From Artemia franciscana (lineage: Eukaryota > Arthropoda > Branchiopoda > Anostraca > Artemiidae), in the NCBI RefSeq assembly GCF_032884065.1, contig NC_088867.1, forward strand, positions 55,386,968 through 55,450,967: a stretch of DNA of 64,000 nucleotides, read 5' to 3'. A program made the translations under genes and the position numbers. Under the pieces are notes generated by a model. The model saw nothing but the letters and a program-made list of their open reading frames with translations, was not told the DNA's origin and did not search any database. This document shows positions 1 through 11,335 of this stretch, in pieces. The first letter of the stretch is position 1. Every line of letters starts with the position of its first letter.

Positions 1-2215
1 GATTTCTTTGAAATTGTACACATGTCTTTTTACCTCAGTTTAATTGTAAAATTTTAAAAAGCTGGAACAGAAAAAAACTTATAGCAAAATTAAAGACTTA
101 AAAATTAAATTAAAGTTAAAATTAAATTAATTAAAGTCAAAATTAAAATTAAAGACAAAATTAATAGCAAAAGTAATTAAATTGGGTGAGCAAACTTTCC
201 GAAATGGGCCCAGCACCTTAATCGTGATCTAGAAAGGTGTTCTCAAAGCCTTATTTCTTTTTCTTCCAATTATTTAAGGCTCAGAAGATTATAAAGAAAA
301 GCAGTCTTAACTTAAAAAAAAACTCTATTTTGAAAAAAAACTAGTCCCTATTTTTGAATTGAGTTGGCTCTTCCTTGACTTTGGGTTATAAAGCTCAGGG
401 ATCAATTCAACATTTAAACAGAATTTTAAGCCATATTAAATTTTTTTGAATCGAAGATATTTTTTGAAAAACTATTTGAAACCTAATAAAATCAAGATTT
501 AGCACAAGTAAAAGGCCCAAAACGCTCTTAGGTCTTCTTTTTGCTATACATCTATTTCTTAAAGTTTTATTTTGTAAAACAAAAATTGGCAAAGGTCAGT
601 ACCATTTGAAGAGGGTGGGAGTACAGAGGTAGACAATTCAAGTGATCATAGAGAGGGAATAATCAAGTCATTGGATCAATCCTAGAATTTCCAAATTAGG
701 AAATTTTTGCTATTTGAAAAATTAGAAGTTAGGAAAGTGAAACTTTCAGGAATGAATCTAGAGTCTGAGTTACACCCTAGTGAGATCTTGTTTACTGGTA
801 TGCCTTAAAGACTGACATTGGTAATTATTTTAGAATTTTTAAATTAGTCTCCAGAATCTTATAGCATGCTCTTCTAAATACCAAACATCCTCAATACATA
901 GAGTAGCACCTCGCCTGAAGGAGACTCACTAAAACAAAAAGAGAGGCACTTTTAGGTGACTAATTTTACACTCTTTGTTATGGTTAAAGCCACGTTTGTC
1001 CACCAATCATCTCACTCCTCCCCCCTGATGGCTCTATATATACCCCTAGGTTATATACAAAACTAGCATAAAATAAAAATGGGGTCATTAAATTCTTAAT
1101 TGTATACTGTTTTTCTACATAATACTTGCTACCAGGGGCATAGTGCTACCAGCATTTTTATTGGGGGGGGGGAGTGAGAATTGCATTTTAGCACTACTGA
1201 AGAAAAGTTACCATTTACTGAAGATGCTACTAGATTAAATCCAAAATATTACACAATACATAATAAACAAACATTAAGTAAACATAAAATCAAGTAATGG
1301 TGGTCAACCTTTTACTAAGATTATCAGCAATAAGTGACTACAGATGACAGTAGTATAGTTCAAAAAAATCGTTTGGGTGGGCTAAGGTGTAATTCATATA
1401 TATTCTGCTTTTTTTCAGCAGGCTTCATCACTAATATTGCAGAACCTATTCCCCCTCCCCAACCTCCCATCCTAACACAAATGTTCATTTTATAGTTGAA
1501 TCAAGCACCCTTCTAACAGTCCCATCTATTGAGCTATTCAGTTGCCTATGATTTTAAACAGATTTTGACTCTGTAAGATTAAATTTGTAGTGCTAAACTT
1601 TTGCTATGCATGATTCATTGAAATATTACTTATGATTTTTTATTAAATTGATTTGGTAGTCGATTTGCTGATTTATATTAATAGACAGCATTGAAATAAG
1701 TGGGTCACATAAAGCAAAAGCAAAAATAATCTCATCCAAGTCTAATCTCATATTGTAACATGAACCTTATAATACTTCAAAATTAGATGAATGCACATAT
1801 AAAATAAACACACAGACTTGTTACACAAATTGTAGTTGTCCATGTTTTTCTATATTAAATTCATTTTATCACTTTATCAAGGTCAATTTATACTTTCCTT
1901 TCAATTGCCAACAGAGCAAGTGAAGATGATCTTTCTTACTTTGTGGTGTTGTAGCAGAATATCTTCAACCATCAAAGTCAAGAAGAAGATCTTACACACA
2001 ATGCAAAACTCATAGGCATAATGAAGTACAGTTTCAATAGATCACATATCAGAGGAAACACACATTTTGAGCATTTTTCAGCAAAAACAGATGCTCTTTC
2101 TAGAACGTTTTTGTTTTTTATATCTACAATTGTGTAAAAACACTGTAACTCAGAAATGCAGCATTCAAAATTGAGCATATAGTATTTACACACAAAGGTT
2201 ACACTGTTTTTTGTT
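1..2215. other. AT-rich sequence without recognisable genes
   Basis: No coding region with a recognisable domain is seen on either strand. Bases about 88-190 are a degenerate minisatellite of AATTAAAGT-like units. About 730-775 resembles part of the repeat found twice near 3.3-3.77 kb (shared words GTTAGGAAA, TGAAACTTTCAGG). A run of nine G lies near 1,164. The rest could be intron or intergenic DNA; I see nothing else assignable. Confidence 0.6.
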
Positions 2216-2218
2216 CAT

Positions 2219-2242
2219 TTCATTTCATTTGAAATGAAATTT
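2219..2242. repeat. Small hairpin in a TTTCA-repeat tract
   Basis: Ten-base arms ATTTCATTTC and GAAATGAAAT pair around a 4-base ATTT loop. The hairpin lies between two direct copies of TTTTGTTCATTTCATTTCA-like sequence (about 2,211-2,258). This is a simple-repeat structure with no sign of function. Confidence 0.55.
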
Positions 2243-2382
2243 TGTTCATTTCATTTCAGCATTACACTAATTGACAAAATGGACAAAATGTCCAAACTGT
2301 TTTCTCCTAGCCTAGTTTCAATCTCTATAGTTAGAACATCAATAACAGGATACAACACTGTATTTTTGAAAAACCCTTGTGC

Positions 2383-2430
2383 TGTCCCCCCACCTAGTGT
2401 GCATCCCCCACCCATTGTACCCCCACCTAG
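2383..2430 (-). repeat. G-rich tract on the minus strand, weak G-quadruplex candidate
   Basis: The plus strand has repeated CCCCCACC-like blocks. The minus strand therefore has four runs of three or more G. One loop is about 13 nt, longer than in classical quadruplex motifs, so folding is uncertain. The short overlapping reading frames here are low-complexity Pro/Gly translations and not genes. Confidence 0.4.
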
Positions 2431-3290
2431 TTTCACTGGAACTTTATGCTTCCGGCCAATTCAGGACCTCTAAAACCATATCTATTATCTAATTCTAAGT
2501 TTTGATGGCAATTGTAAAGAGCTATAAGACACCCACAATGTGTACTTGTGTTTAAAAATAAACTTGCTTTTTATTTAAAATTTATCTTTAATATCTTTTT
2601 TATTTAAATTTGCAGGTTGAAAATAGAGTGATGCATTGCAAAATACATGGGAAATATATATTTTAGGTTATATATTTACATTCTAGGGGAGGGTAAACTA
2701 TAGTGTAGCTGTAGTCAAAATGTGTTGACTACAATTATTTTACATATTATAAAGTAAGTCTAATAATTGTTTTTAACTTATTTCCTTCTCAACTGCCTCA
2801 ATTCAATACTTATAAAAGTTTAAAGAAGGGGCTATTTTTTCTCCTTTTTCCATGAAAACACCACATAAAAATTTATTTTTGAAATCAATGGATGAGGGCA
2901 AATCCAGGAGGCAGCAAATACCCCCTCCTCATGATTCACACCCCTGGAACTAGTTTCAATAGCAACAAAATTGTAATATCATTCAATACTTGGGATTTTA
3001 GGCTCTCAGACCTCTGTAATTCTGGATCCCTTTGGCAGTGCCCTATGGGATAGCCTAGACCAAGTATCAAATAATTGGCTAATCTAGCTAAAAAATGGAA
3101 AATTATCATGCCATTGTCTAATTTAGATATTGAAAACAGCTGCACTTGTTTCTCACTATACCCTAATGTATTTCAAGCACTAGACCTGCCATCAAGAGTA
3201 AAATTCTCCCTGGTTGATGTTATGCTGATCTTGTATAAGAAGTAGATGACCTACTTCCTTGATGATAAGACTTCAAAGGCAGTATTGGAT

Positions 3291-3769
3291 AAAATTCTAG
3301 TTAATTGACTTCTTGTTATCTCAGAAAAGGTTTAGGTTAGGAAAATGAAACTTTTAGAGATGGGTCTACAGGCTAAAGTATGTCCCAGGAAGGCATTTTA
3401 AAGTACCCACCTCCACTCCTTCTCCCTTTAGAGGGCCCTGAAATTTGCCTACATGACAGGTCTATACCTATTGAAACTTTGACAAAACAACATTTAACCT
3501 CAATTTCCAGTTACTAGTTGCCTTTTCTCTGCCTTTAGTTCTGAAAATGCAATTCCTGTTATTTGAGTAGAATTTTGAGCCATATCAAGTTTTTTTTCAA
3601 AATTTAGGAAATGGGTAAAATTCTAGTTAATTGACTTCTTGCTATAACAGAAAGGGCTTAGGTTAGGAAAAATGAAACTTTCAGGGATGAGTCTACAGAC
3701 TAAAGTATGTCCTGGGAAGGTATTTTGAAGCAACTACCTCCACTCCTTCTCCCTCTAGAGGGCCCTGAC
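3291..3769 (+). repeat. Two direct repeats, ~150 bp each, period ~326 bp
   Basis: The segment at 3,291-3,440 recurs at 3,617-3,769. Both run from AAATTCTAGTTAATTGACTT through AGTATGTCC and CCACTCCTTCTCCCT to AGAGGGCCCTGA. Identity is high but imperfect, so this is either an old local duplication or two copies of a dispersed element. A weaker third match lies near 730. Confidence 0.75.
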
Positions 3770-5340
3770 CTTTAATGACCTCTAAAAATATGTATGTTAT
3801 AAAGGTGAAACCTTGTAAAATAGATCTACTGCTTAACTGAAGTACAACAAAATTGTTTTCAGCTTTTTAACTTTGCTCAATTCCATTTTATAAGGTTTTA
3901 AAGATATGCAAATACATAAAGTAATAATTTTAGTGGTTTCTTAGTTTGATGGCTTGCTTGCCTTAGGCCTATAAATGGGAACAAATATACCCCTGGATTT
4001 GGGGTTAATTGTCATAAACACAAATTTAGTCATAAGAGTTTTTCATTTAGCCTATAATCTACAAATGTCTTTTTTATTTTAGCTGGAGAGCTACTGTCTT
4101 TATGTAGGCTATTTATCACCCTAAGCTGCTGCCTATCAAATAACCAAAAATTTTGCAGCCTATGCTCTTATTTGCAAGTTAAGGATCTTTTCCAGAATAC
4201 TTACCTTCACCAATCTTTTCTAATTTTTCATACTTTTGCATCTTAAAAACTACACTAAAGTGTACTGCTTAAATATTCAGCCTATAAGAATATTGCTAGG
4301 CCAATAAAGAAAGTGCTCCCGAATACAGGCTATAGTTGGGAATCAAGTCTTATAAAATTAAAGTATATGTAAATGTTTTAAATTTTTATAAACTTTAGTG
4401 CCATCTATAATCTAGTAAATTTATCAATATAGGTCCCTCTGTTCACTGATATTTGAAATTAACAGAAGGGGTCAATAGGAGCCGAGTACCAATGATGTTC
4501 AAGTATTTAATACATGTATTAGAAGTATGTATTTAACTACTTTCATTTATTTCGAAATGTGTATTCAATTATATCTTTTAATGCGCATTTCAAATATGTA
4601 TTTAAATACTTTTCCCAGTATTTGAAACAAAAAATACAATCAAAATAGATATAATTTTGATAAATACGATGTTCGAGCTTCTTCATTGTCTCTGATAGAT
4701 ATCACTCACTGATAAGGGTTTGGTCCAAGGAAATCGAAGTTTGACGAATTTGAAAATGACCGAATTCAAACAAAATGAAGTGTGGTTTTCACGACGATTT
4801 CTTTCTGTGTGTGGTTTCATTTACTTGATGGGAAGTCGAAAGTACTACGCCACAAAAGAATACACACCTTTTTCATTCAGTACTGTTCTGAATGTCTGAC
4901 CGGAAAATCTGACAAACATTTACATGAAGAAATGATTACCATTGACTGAAAAACTTTCAGACATCTTGCAGCATGTCTGGCACTATATTCAGAAGCAGTG
5001 GTTTTGTTGAAGGGGGAGGTTCAACAAAGACCTTACAATATATTCCTTAACTAAAGCATGCCACGGATCGATTCGGACTCATGATTACACTGAAAACGTA
5101 TTTCAGCTGAATAGTATTAGCAAGGAGTGCGATCTCCCGAATACAAAGATAAAGAAAATACATGAGGGAATTCAATGCACAACGTTATGGAGTGAGTCAT
5201 TGCCAACCAGGAGACAAATAAACTGATGAATGTATGAGATGAACTAAAGTTGTCAAGACTCAAAAATGTCAAAATTGAGCTGTTCTTAAAATATGTGAAA
5301 GTCAAGGGGGGGTAAATAAATAATTGAGTACCTTGTTGTA
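3770..5340. other. Unassigned AT-rich region with degenerate TATTTAAATAC repeats
   Basis: No recognisable gene. Bases about 4,495-4,640 contain many variants of AAGTATTTAAATAC and CATTTCAAATATG, a pattern seen in degenerate non-autonomous DNA transposons; no terminal repeats or target-site duplications could be defined. The remainder has no assignable content. Confidence 0.5.
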
Positions 5341-5344
5341 GCTT

Positions 5345-5568
5345 CTCGGAGTATGATTCTAATTGTATTGTTGAATTTGTTTGTTGTAAGATTCGTGGTG
5401 CCTATTAGGGCGTATTATTAGTTTTATAATTTTTTTCTTTTTTAAGCCCTGTATTATTTTTTAAGGTGTTTTTGCCACCCCCTCGGACAAGTTTCTTTTC
5501 TTCTCAAGGTGGCTGTTATTACTGTTGTGGTTTTTTGGTTTAATAAATATATATCTCTCTCTAAAAAG
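5345..5568 (+). mobile_element. Probable retroelement 3' end
   Basis: The segment is T-rich and ends in TTTAATAAATATATATCTCTCTCT, i.e. a polyadenylation-like AATAAA followed by a short simple-repeat tail. That arrangement is typical of the 3' terminus of non-LTR retrotransposons or of a retroposed transcript. No coding part is joined to it and no target-site duplication was found, so the call rests on the tail only. Confidence 0.3.
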
Positions 5569-5573
5569 AGTAT

Positions 5574-6126
5574 TTGTCAAAATCTCTGGACATCTTGCAA
5601 AGGGAGAGAAAGTGTTTCTTGGGCACGGAATCGCCTATCCTGATAGTATATCCCAACCCTAAAAAAGAATCTAGGAAAAACAAAACGTTTCGGTACTCTG
5701 AAACATACAAATACTCTTGTGGACCCTATTCTAGCTGGCTTCAAGAAACGTTTTCCAAACCTTTTCTTGCTAGACTTCATACCTCCTGAGAGTTCACCAT
5801 TAACAGAGGTACTCATTTTAGCTTTCAAAGCAAGATGAGTACTTGATGATGAGAAAATTGTGCTGATGGAGACAATACTGGTGGGGATGAGAACACTTGT
5901 TATCGGCCAAGAAAGAACTACCGAAAGAAACCTACCGAAAGAAAACCAAATAGCTGTAGAAAGCATACCACAAGCAAATAATTCTGATCTTTTCTCATTC
6001 ACGGGAATCGAGAGCCAGATTTTGGAACTATACAAGTTTTTGAAAGTTTCCTTAATTGAAGTTGTCATGAATTTTACCAATCAATTACCATTTTTCATTG
6101 TATTTTGCCATTCTATTTCGCAGTAA
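5574..6126. CDS. Unrecognised coding-like segment (strand uncertain)
   Basis: Open frames occur on both strands. On minus, one 167-codon frame spans 5,577-6,080. On plus, two shorter frames at 5,574-5,789 and 5,860-6,126 are separated by stops. I recognise no domain in any of them. The minus frame is the longest in the window outside repeats and is Ser/Phe/Arg rich. It has no visible catalytic motif and no clear splice context. The plus frames have a more ordinary composition. The segment may be an exon, a decayed transposon ORF, or chance. A 3'-end-like sequence lies directly upstream, so a retroelement origin is possible. Confidence 0.2.
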
Positions 6127-6180
6127 GATATTTTTTCTTTATGATGATCACTGTTGAAAATATATATATAAATTGTAAAT

Positions 6181-6448
6181 ACCAAAAACAAGAACAACAA
6201 TAGGGAATTTCTCAAGACGGTTAGAAACAAATTAGAATGAATATTTCGACCCTATGTCCAAGGGCCACCCCCAGGAATACAAAGATATATAAAAAAAAGT
6301 ACAACAGGTTAAAATCAATAAAACTAAAACGAAAATTTTTTTCGGCCCTTGGACATAGGGCCCTATGTCCAAGGGCCGAAAAATTTATTCTAATTTGTTT
6401 CCCATCGTCTTGAGAAATTCCTTATTGTTCTTCTTGTTCTTGGTGTTT
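6181..6448. repeat. R3 repeat as an inverted pair
   Basis: The left arm (6,181-6,266) is the reverse complement of the right arm (6,361-6,448), both carrying the R3 motif GGCCCTTGGACATAGGG followed by ATTCATTCTAATTTGTTTC. The same R3 unit occurs singly at about 43,488-43,705 and 51,226-51,437. The spacer holds the reverse complement of R3's upstream part (AAAATCAATAAAACTAAAAC), so two R3 copies lie tail to tail here. Confidence 0.8.
6343..6378. repeat. Perfect 36-bp palindrome
   Basis: CGGCCCTTGGACATAGGG is followed at once by its exact reverse complement, with no spacer. It forms the axis of the R3 inverted pair. Such spacer-free palindromes are unstable in replication, so an intact one suggests recent origin. 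Confidence 0.9.
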
Positions 6449-6837
6449 ATGATGGAAAGATAGCGTGGTCTTCATCGCTATTTATATATAAATTGTATAA
6501 ATTTCTTTACAGTGATGATATATAATTGGCAAGGCGAATCAAGGGACGGACAAAAAAAAACATTCATACTACGTTACAATAATCTATTCAACGAAGAATA
6601 GTAATTTGTTGGTAACTTCGAGGAAAACTTCAAAAACTAAAAGCTTCGACAAGTTGAGTAAGCCGTCTTTGAATGTAGATTTGTTGCGATTCATTGGTGA
6701 TAGACGCTAAGACACAATGTCTATACTACAGTATCTAACGGTCTTAAAGATTCTTAGAAGCTCCCAATATAACTGCAAAACTACAGGAACTTCATAATAA
6801 GTTATCGGCACAAGCATATCGGCGGCCTACCCCATAT

Positions 6838-7017
6838 CACGGGCTCATCCGTTTGCTCTGTTGACCTGTTTGCTTGTTGATTTTGTTGCACTTATGTGTT
6901 GTTTTCTTTTCTTGTGTTGTTTTCTTATCTGATGTTTAATTTGTTTTCTCTCTCTTTGCTCCACTATCCTAAAATTGTTTTGTGCAATGGGTTATAAATA
7001 AATTATTATTATTAATG
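6838..7017 (+). mobile_element. Probable LINE 3' UTR with ATT tail
   Basis: A T/G-rich segment ends in GCAATGGGTTATAAATAAATTATTATTATTA. A polyadenylation-like AATAAA plus a short (ATT)n tail is characteristic of 3' ends of several non-LTR retrotransposon clades. No reverse-transcriptase sequence is attached upstream, so this would be a 5'-truncated copy. Confidence 0.45.
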
Positions 7018-7684
7018 TGAGTTATGTATGGGGTCATATGCACCAGTTGAGCATCTTTTCTCGGTCGGCGATTCGATCCTCACTTATATAACAAAGAAAC
7101 TGGAAAACAAAAGGTTCGAAAGGCTGCTTCCGCTATAAAAAATTATAATAAAATAAAAATATAATAAAAATTATTTTATTGGCTTTCCGCCAATAAAAGT
7201 GCTTACTAATATCCTTTGGAATCTTTTTTCTACCTTGTGGATACTCCTCTGCTTCTACTATGATGTTAAGAGCATAATCTGTCTAATTTTCATGAACAAA
7301 CGCTAAAGCTGTCTAAGTTACGTTTGATCTCTTACTTTTGGATTTCATAAGTCATGTTTTTGAGCATTTGAAATACGGGTTTGAGTATTGAAAAACAAAC
7401 TAAAAGGCCAAGTATTAAACGTATTTAGAGCTTTTGAAACTGGGTATTTTGTGTTTGGGGTACTTTTAAAGAAAAATTTGATAATTAATGTCGAGTATAT
7501 GTTCAAAATATTAACCTTGTCATAAACTGTCGAATACTTTTGCAGCTTACGCAAATTTTAAGAAAATTCAAAATTAAAAGAGCACTCAATTTTGAAAATG
7601 CAATGGACTACCAGCAGATATTGAAATTCAATAATTTGACTGCCATTTTTGATTGAATAAAAAAAAAATATACTGTTATTGACA
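7018..7684. other. Unassigned region
   Basis: AT-rich, with a short self-complementary segment near 7,160-7,205 (AATAAAATTATTTTATT types, and GGCTTTCCGCCAATAAAA). Reading frames here are short and match nothing I know. Confidence 0.5.
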
Positions 7685-7885
7685 AGCAGCATTAAAACTT
7701 GAAACGAACAGAAAACATTTTGTATATTACGTAGGCTGCCCTTTCCTCGTCCCTTTTTCTTAACGCTAATGTTTTAAAATTCTTTAAAAATACTTCTCAT
7801 TCAGGATTAACAGCCTTTGTGCCACAGAAGTTGTTCTTAAACAACTTGAAAGGAAAGTAAAACTTCAGTGTAAAGAGAGAGGGAT
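7685..7885 (+). mobile_element. Old, diverged fragment of the TCAAACAG family
   Basis: The words GCAGCATTAAAACTTGAAAC and GAACAGAAA, then GCCTTTGTG and TTCAGTGTAAAGAGAGAGG, occur in the same order and spacing as the central module of the family (compare 13,480-13,680). Divergence is much higher than in other copies, so this is an older insertion. It abuts the LINE that follows. Confidence 0.6.
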
Positions 7886-9620
7886 GAAGGAAAGAGCTAA
7901 AGAGAGGTGGGTAGAACATTTTGAAAAGGTTCTAAATCGTACTAAATCTACAAGAAAAGATAAAGGAGAAAATGAAAACTTTGTGACACTTTGAAAGCGA
8001 AGGAACACATATTTAGCAAGGAAAAATTAGTAACAGAACTCAAAAGATTAAAAAATAATAAGGCCCAAGGTGCTGATAGTGTGGTAAATGAGTTTTTCAA
8101 TTATGGTGGTTTGAAGGTTGGGGTTAAATTGTCGAAGATAGTGGACAAGATTTTTGAAAAAAGGGGATGCACCTGGTGATTTTAGGAAAACTTTAATCAA
8201 ACCCCTTTAGAAGAAAGGTGATAAGAATCAGTGTGACAATCACGGAGGCATTAGATTAGTTTCTATTGGAAGCAAATTACTAAGTATGATGAAAATTTAT
8301 AGACTTAAATAGGCTGCAGATAAATTTTTAAGAAAACAACAGTGTGGTCTTAGGAAAGAGAGAGGATACGTTGACCAAATTTTTTATTCTTAGATTAATA
8401 ACTGACTAGTGTCTAAGTCAACAGACACCTTTAAATCTCGTGTTTTAGATTATGAAGAATCATTTGACGCAGCAGATAGAAGAGCTTTATCGAAGGTCCT
8501 ATCCTTTTATGGTATACAAAGTAAATACATGAAAGTGATTAGTGCTATTTTTGAAGATTATGTCTGGTGTCCGTCAGGGATGCTGACTTTCCCCCTTTCC
8601 TTTTTTAGTTATAATGGGCTATATATTAAGACAAAGTTCTGGATATGGCGTAAAAGAAGCAGTAAGCAACTCTTTGACTTAGAATTTGTGAATGACTCAG
8701 TCTTGCTATTAGACTCTTAATAGAGATTACAGAAGCTACTTTGCACAATTGTAGAATGTGTTGAAAATGTTGGGGTAACCGTTAATGTTGAAAAAACAAA
8801 ATACGTTCATCGCGAGCTCACTGCTTGTTCCGAATTCCAGGAATAACAATCTAGCAACAGCAAAGGAATTCAAATATCTAGATCGATTTGGGTTGTGAAA
8901 TAATACCCAAGATTAAATGTAGAATTGGTCGGTCGACCGGATCTTTTAATAGACTAAAGCCTGTTTAGAAAAGCAGCAAATATTCTCCACGACTAAAAAT
9001 ATGTCTATTTAGTAGCAATGTAATCTTTATACTCCTCTATGCTTTTGAGTGCTGGAAAGTAAGCGGATAACTTAAAAAAATAATCCTCCTGAATATTTTT
9101 AATTTTCAGGAAAATAATTTTCCTCGGGATAGTTTTAGTTATAGGCTGGCAAAATAGTCATTAATTCTGAAAACCGCAGTAGAACGGGAAAGCCTCTCAC
9201 AACGGTTTCTCTAAAGAAGAAGGCATGGATATTTTTTAAAATGCTCTCCATATGTAAGAAGGCTGCCTTCAGAGGACAGCCTACAACGGGAAACCAGACG
9301 GCAGAAGAAGACGAGGTTGTCCAAACAACAACTTGCGGCAAACTTTTGACTAAGATTTGAGGACAGCTGCCACCTTATTAGTATCCGAATAGGAAGATTT
9401 TATCACTACAGTACTGCTTCAGGAAGACTCGGGAGGCTTCTTCGACGACCTGTGTGCCTCCAGTGGCTCAAGAGAAACTGAGAGTAGTATGGGATCTAGT
9501 CGTTTAAGAGCCATGTACCCCCGGTACCCCTCAATGAGTTGAAGCGCCGTTTACCCCATCATTTCTATGACAAACATGGTGTTATCTCAACTTCTGGTTC
9601 ATAAAGAAATTCCTGGAAAC
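7886..9620 (+). pseudogene. Decayed LINE (non-LTR retrotransposon) reverse transcriptase
   Basis: A non-LTR retrotransposon ORF2 remnant; an intact one would encode the enzyme that copies element RNA into the chromosome. Reading across frames, 7,905-7,960 gives RERWVEHFEKVLNRT. At 7,991-8,178 come the KLVTELKRLKNNKAQGADSV and FFNYGG blocks that open the palm domain. At 8,180-8,300 comes GDFRKTLIKPL, then QCDNHGGIRLVSIGSKLL. At 8,450-8,560 is motif A (DYEESFDAADRRALSKVL). The catalytic YADD box is FVND at about 8,685-8,696, so the enzyme is inactive. Downstream, 9,130-9,480 has a C-terminal part ending in DDLCASSGSRE. Many stops and several frameshifts are present. The 3' end near 9,500-9,575 recurs in reverse at 12,205-12,290. 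Confidence 0.85.
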
Positions 9621-9773
9621 ATTAATATCTGGGTTTTGTTGGCCAAGTATTTTGCCAAACACTTGAAGTGAGCTGGAAATGAAATGACGTCTAATAAACG
9701 AACTTTTGATATAGATCCTAATATGCAATCGGAAAAGATCTTTTTTGTACCTTAATGGTATCGAGTCGATTAT

Positions 9774-9920
9774 TGATTAAAGTTATTGGTTATTGACTAT
9801 TGACTATCTATTATTGACAATTTGTTATTAATAATTGATTAATGATTAATGATTGTCCATTATTGATTATAGATATTGGCTATTGATTATTGATTATCGA
9901 TCATCGATTATTGATTTTAT
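9774..9920 (+). repeat. Degenerate (ATTGATT)n / (ATTGACT)n tract
   Basis: About twenty imperfect units of ATTGATT, ATTGACT, TTATTGA and ATCGATT are packed without spacing. This is a decayed simple-sequence repeat. Confidence 0.75.
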
Positions 9921-10473
9921 GTCTTATATATGAATCGAACGTGAGACCCATTGCTTCCTATGGTTAAAGAACAACATGTTACTCGCCTGAGCCAACATGT
10001 AATTGATGCTATTAGTTCTTAGAAATACATTCTAGGCAATCAATGTATTGTTTTTGGGATGCTAGCCAAGTGCTGTTAAACGTCACAATATAGTAAAAAA
10101 TTAATTGCAGAATTGATTTCTCAAATGGAGTCAGATAAATGGTAAAGCTATCAATGATTTGTTTCGGGGCACCTTTTTTGGCACTACTCCATGATTTTGC
10201 ATACCCCAGTGATTTGAGATGATTGCTGGACAAACATATTCTTTTGGTAGTTAATGAAACTTATTTTGATATCCAAAAATTGTAATGACTACAATCAGCC
10301 AAGTATCCTTTTTGTACAGTTTTTCACTACCGGGCTTGCACATAAGTTTGGGTCCCCGAGTTTCCCTCCAGGGCCCCATATTTCTCTCCACACCCCACGC
10401 CCCCTCTAAGGCTCAAAATATCCTCCTCCCCTAATTTTTTAGGGGGACAATCGCATTAAATAGACTGTCATGT
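9921..10473. other. Unassigned left flank of the 9-kb duplication
   Basis: No gene recognised. Bases 10,350-10,445 are C-rich, with CCCTCC and CCCC runs. The duplicated unit begins at 10,474: the shared sequence starts GTGATTTTTAG here and again at 19,570, and the preceding base differs. Confidence 0.6.
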
Positions 10474-10573
10474 GTGATTTTTAGAATTTTTGGGACGTAG
10501 AATTTTCTCGGAACTTAACCACTTTAGTAGTTTCGTAGGAAAATAAAAACAGCACTTTCTAAGAGTGTATGCT

Positions 10574-10590
10574 AATAGATGACGGCCAGT
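10574..10590. other. 17-bp indel between the two 9-kb units
   Basis: AATAGATGACGGCCAGT is present here and absent from the second unit, where GTGTATGCT joins GTACCG directly at 19,670. Part of it (GACGGCCAGTG, 11 bp including the next base) equals the core of a common cloning-vector primer site. The surrounding bases do not continue the vector sequence. Confidence 0.85.
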
Positions 10591-11335
10591 GTACCGAAAA
10601 ATTGCAATTTCAAAACAAAAATTAAAGTCCCCCCAAAATACGTAAATTTCATAAAATCAGTGGAAAACTTCTTAAAAGCTAAAAATGTTGTTGACTCAGT
10701 TGTTATCTCAAAAATCAGATGTGAGGGCTGCCACAGGGTGTACTGCTCTGTTTCACTGACAATATGAATGATTACATAATACCAGATAACGCATCATTCT
10801 TAAAATTCTTGTGAACATGCCACGAAATTCTCAGGGTCTCAGATATATTGTAGGTCCCCAAAACATTCTAAGTAAGAAAAACAAAAAACTAAAAATAATT
10901 AAAAAAACTAATAAGAAAACTAAAACAAAAAAAACTAAAACGAAGTAAAAAAAACTAAAAAAGTACAAAAAATATAAATTTCATAAAATTAATGGAAAAT
11001 TGTTTGGAAGCTAAAATTGTTGTTGACTTAGTTGTCATCTCAAAAGAGCAAATACGAGGGCTGTCAAGCGATATATTGTATTGTTTTACTGACAACATGA
11101 ATGATTACGCAGCACCAGATAAAGCATCAATCAGGAAATTCTCGGAGACATGCTAATAAATTCTCAGAAGCCAGGAAGCATATTTTTGGAATGATATTAA
11201 AATAAGGCAAAGTGAATCCAATATTATATTGGAGTATGGGCTGCCACAGTATCTGTGTCTCAAAAGACCAGATGTGAGGGTTGTCACAAGATGTATTGTA
11301 TTGTTTCACTAACAGCATGAATAATTATGTAGTTT
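10591..11335 (+). repeat. Diverged internal tandem repeat, ~2.5 copies
   Basis: Blocks with the order AAATTTCATAAAAT, GTTGTTGACT, ATCTCAAAA, GAGGGCTG, TTTCACTGACA, ATGAATGATTAC recur around 10,640-10,790, 10,975-11,125 and, in shortened form, 11,255-11,335. Spacing is irregular (about 330 then 220 bp) and divergence is appreciable, so the array is older than the 9-kb duplication. Reading frames inside it are not conserved between the blocks. Confidence 0.7.

Noticed and set aside
10581-10591. Cloning-vector contamination
   Set aside because: Only 11 bp match and the flanks are genomic repeat sequence shared with unit 2.
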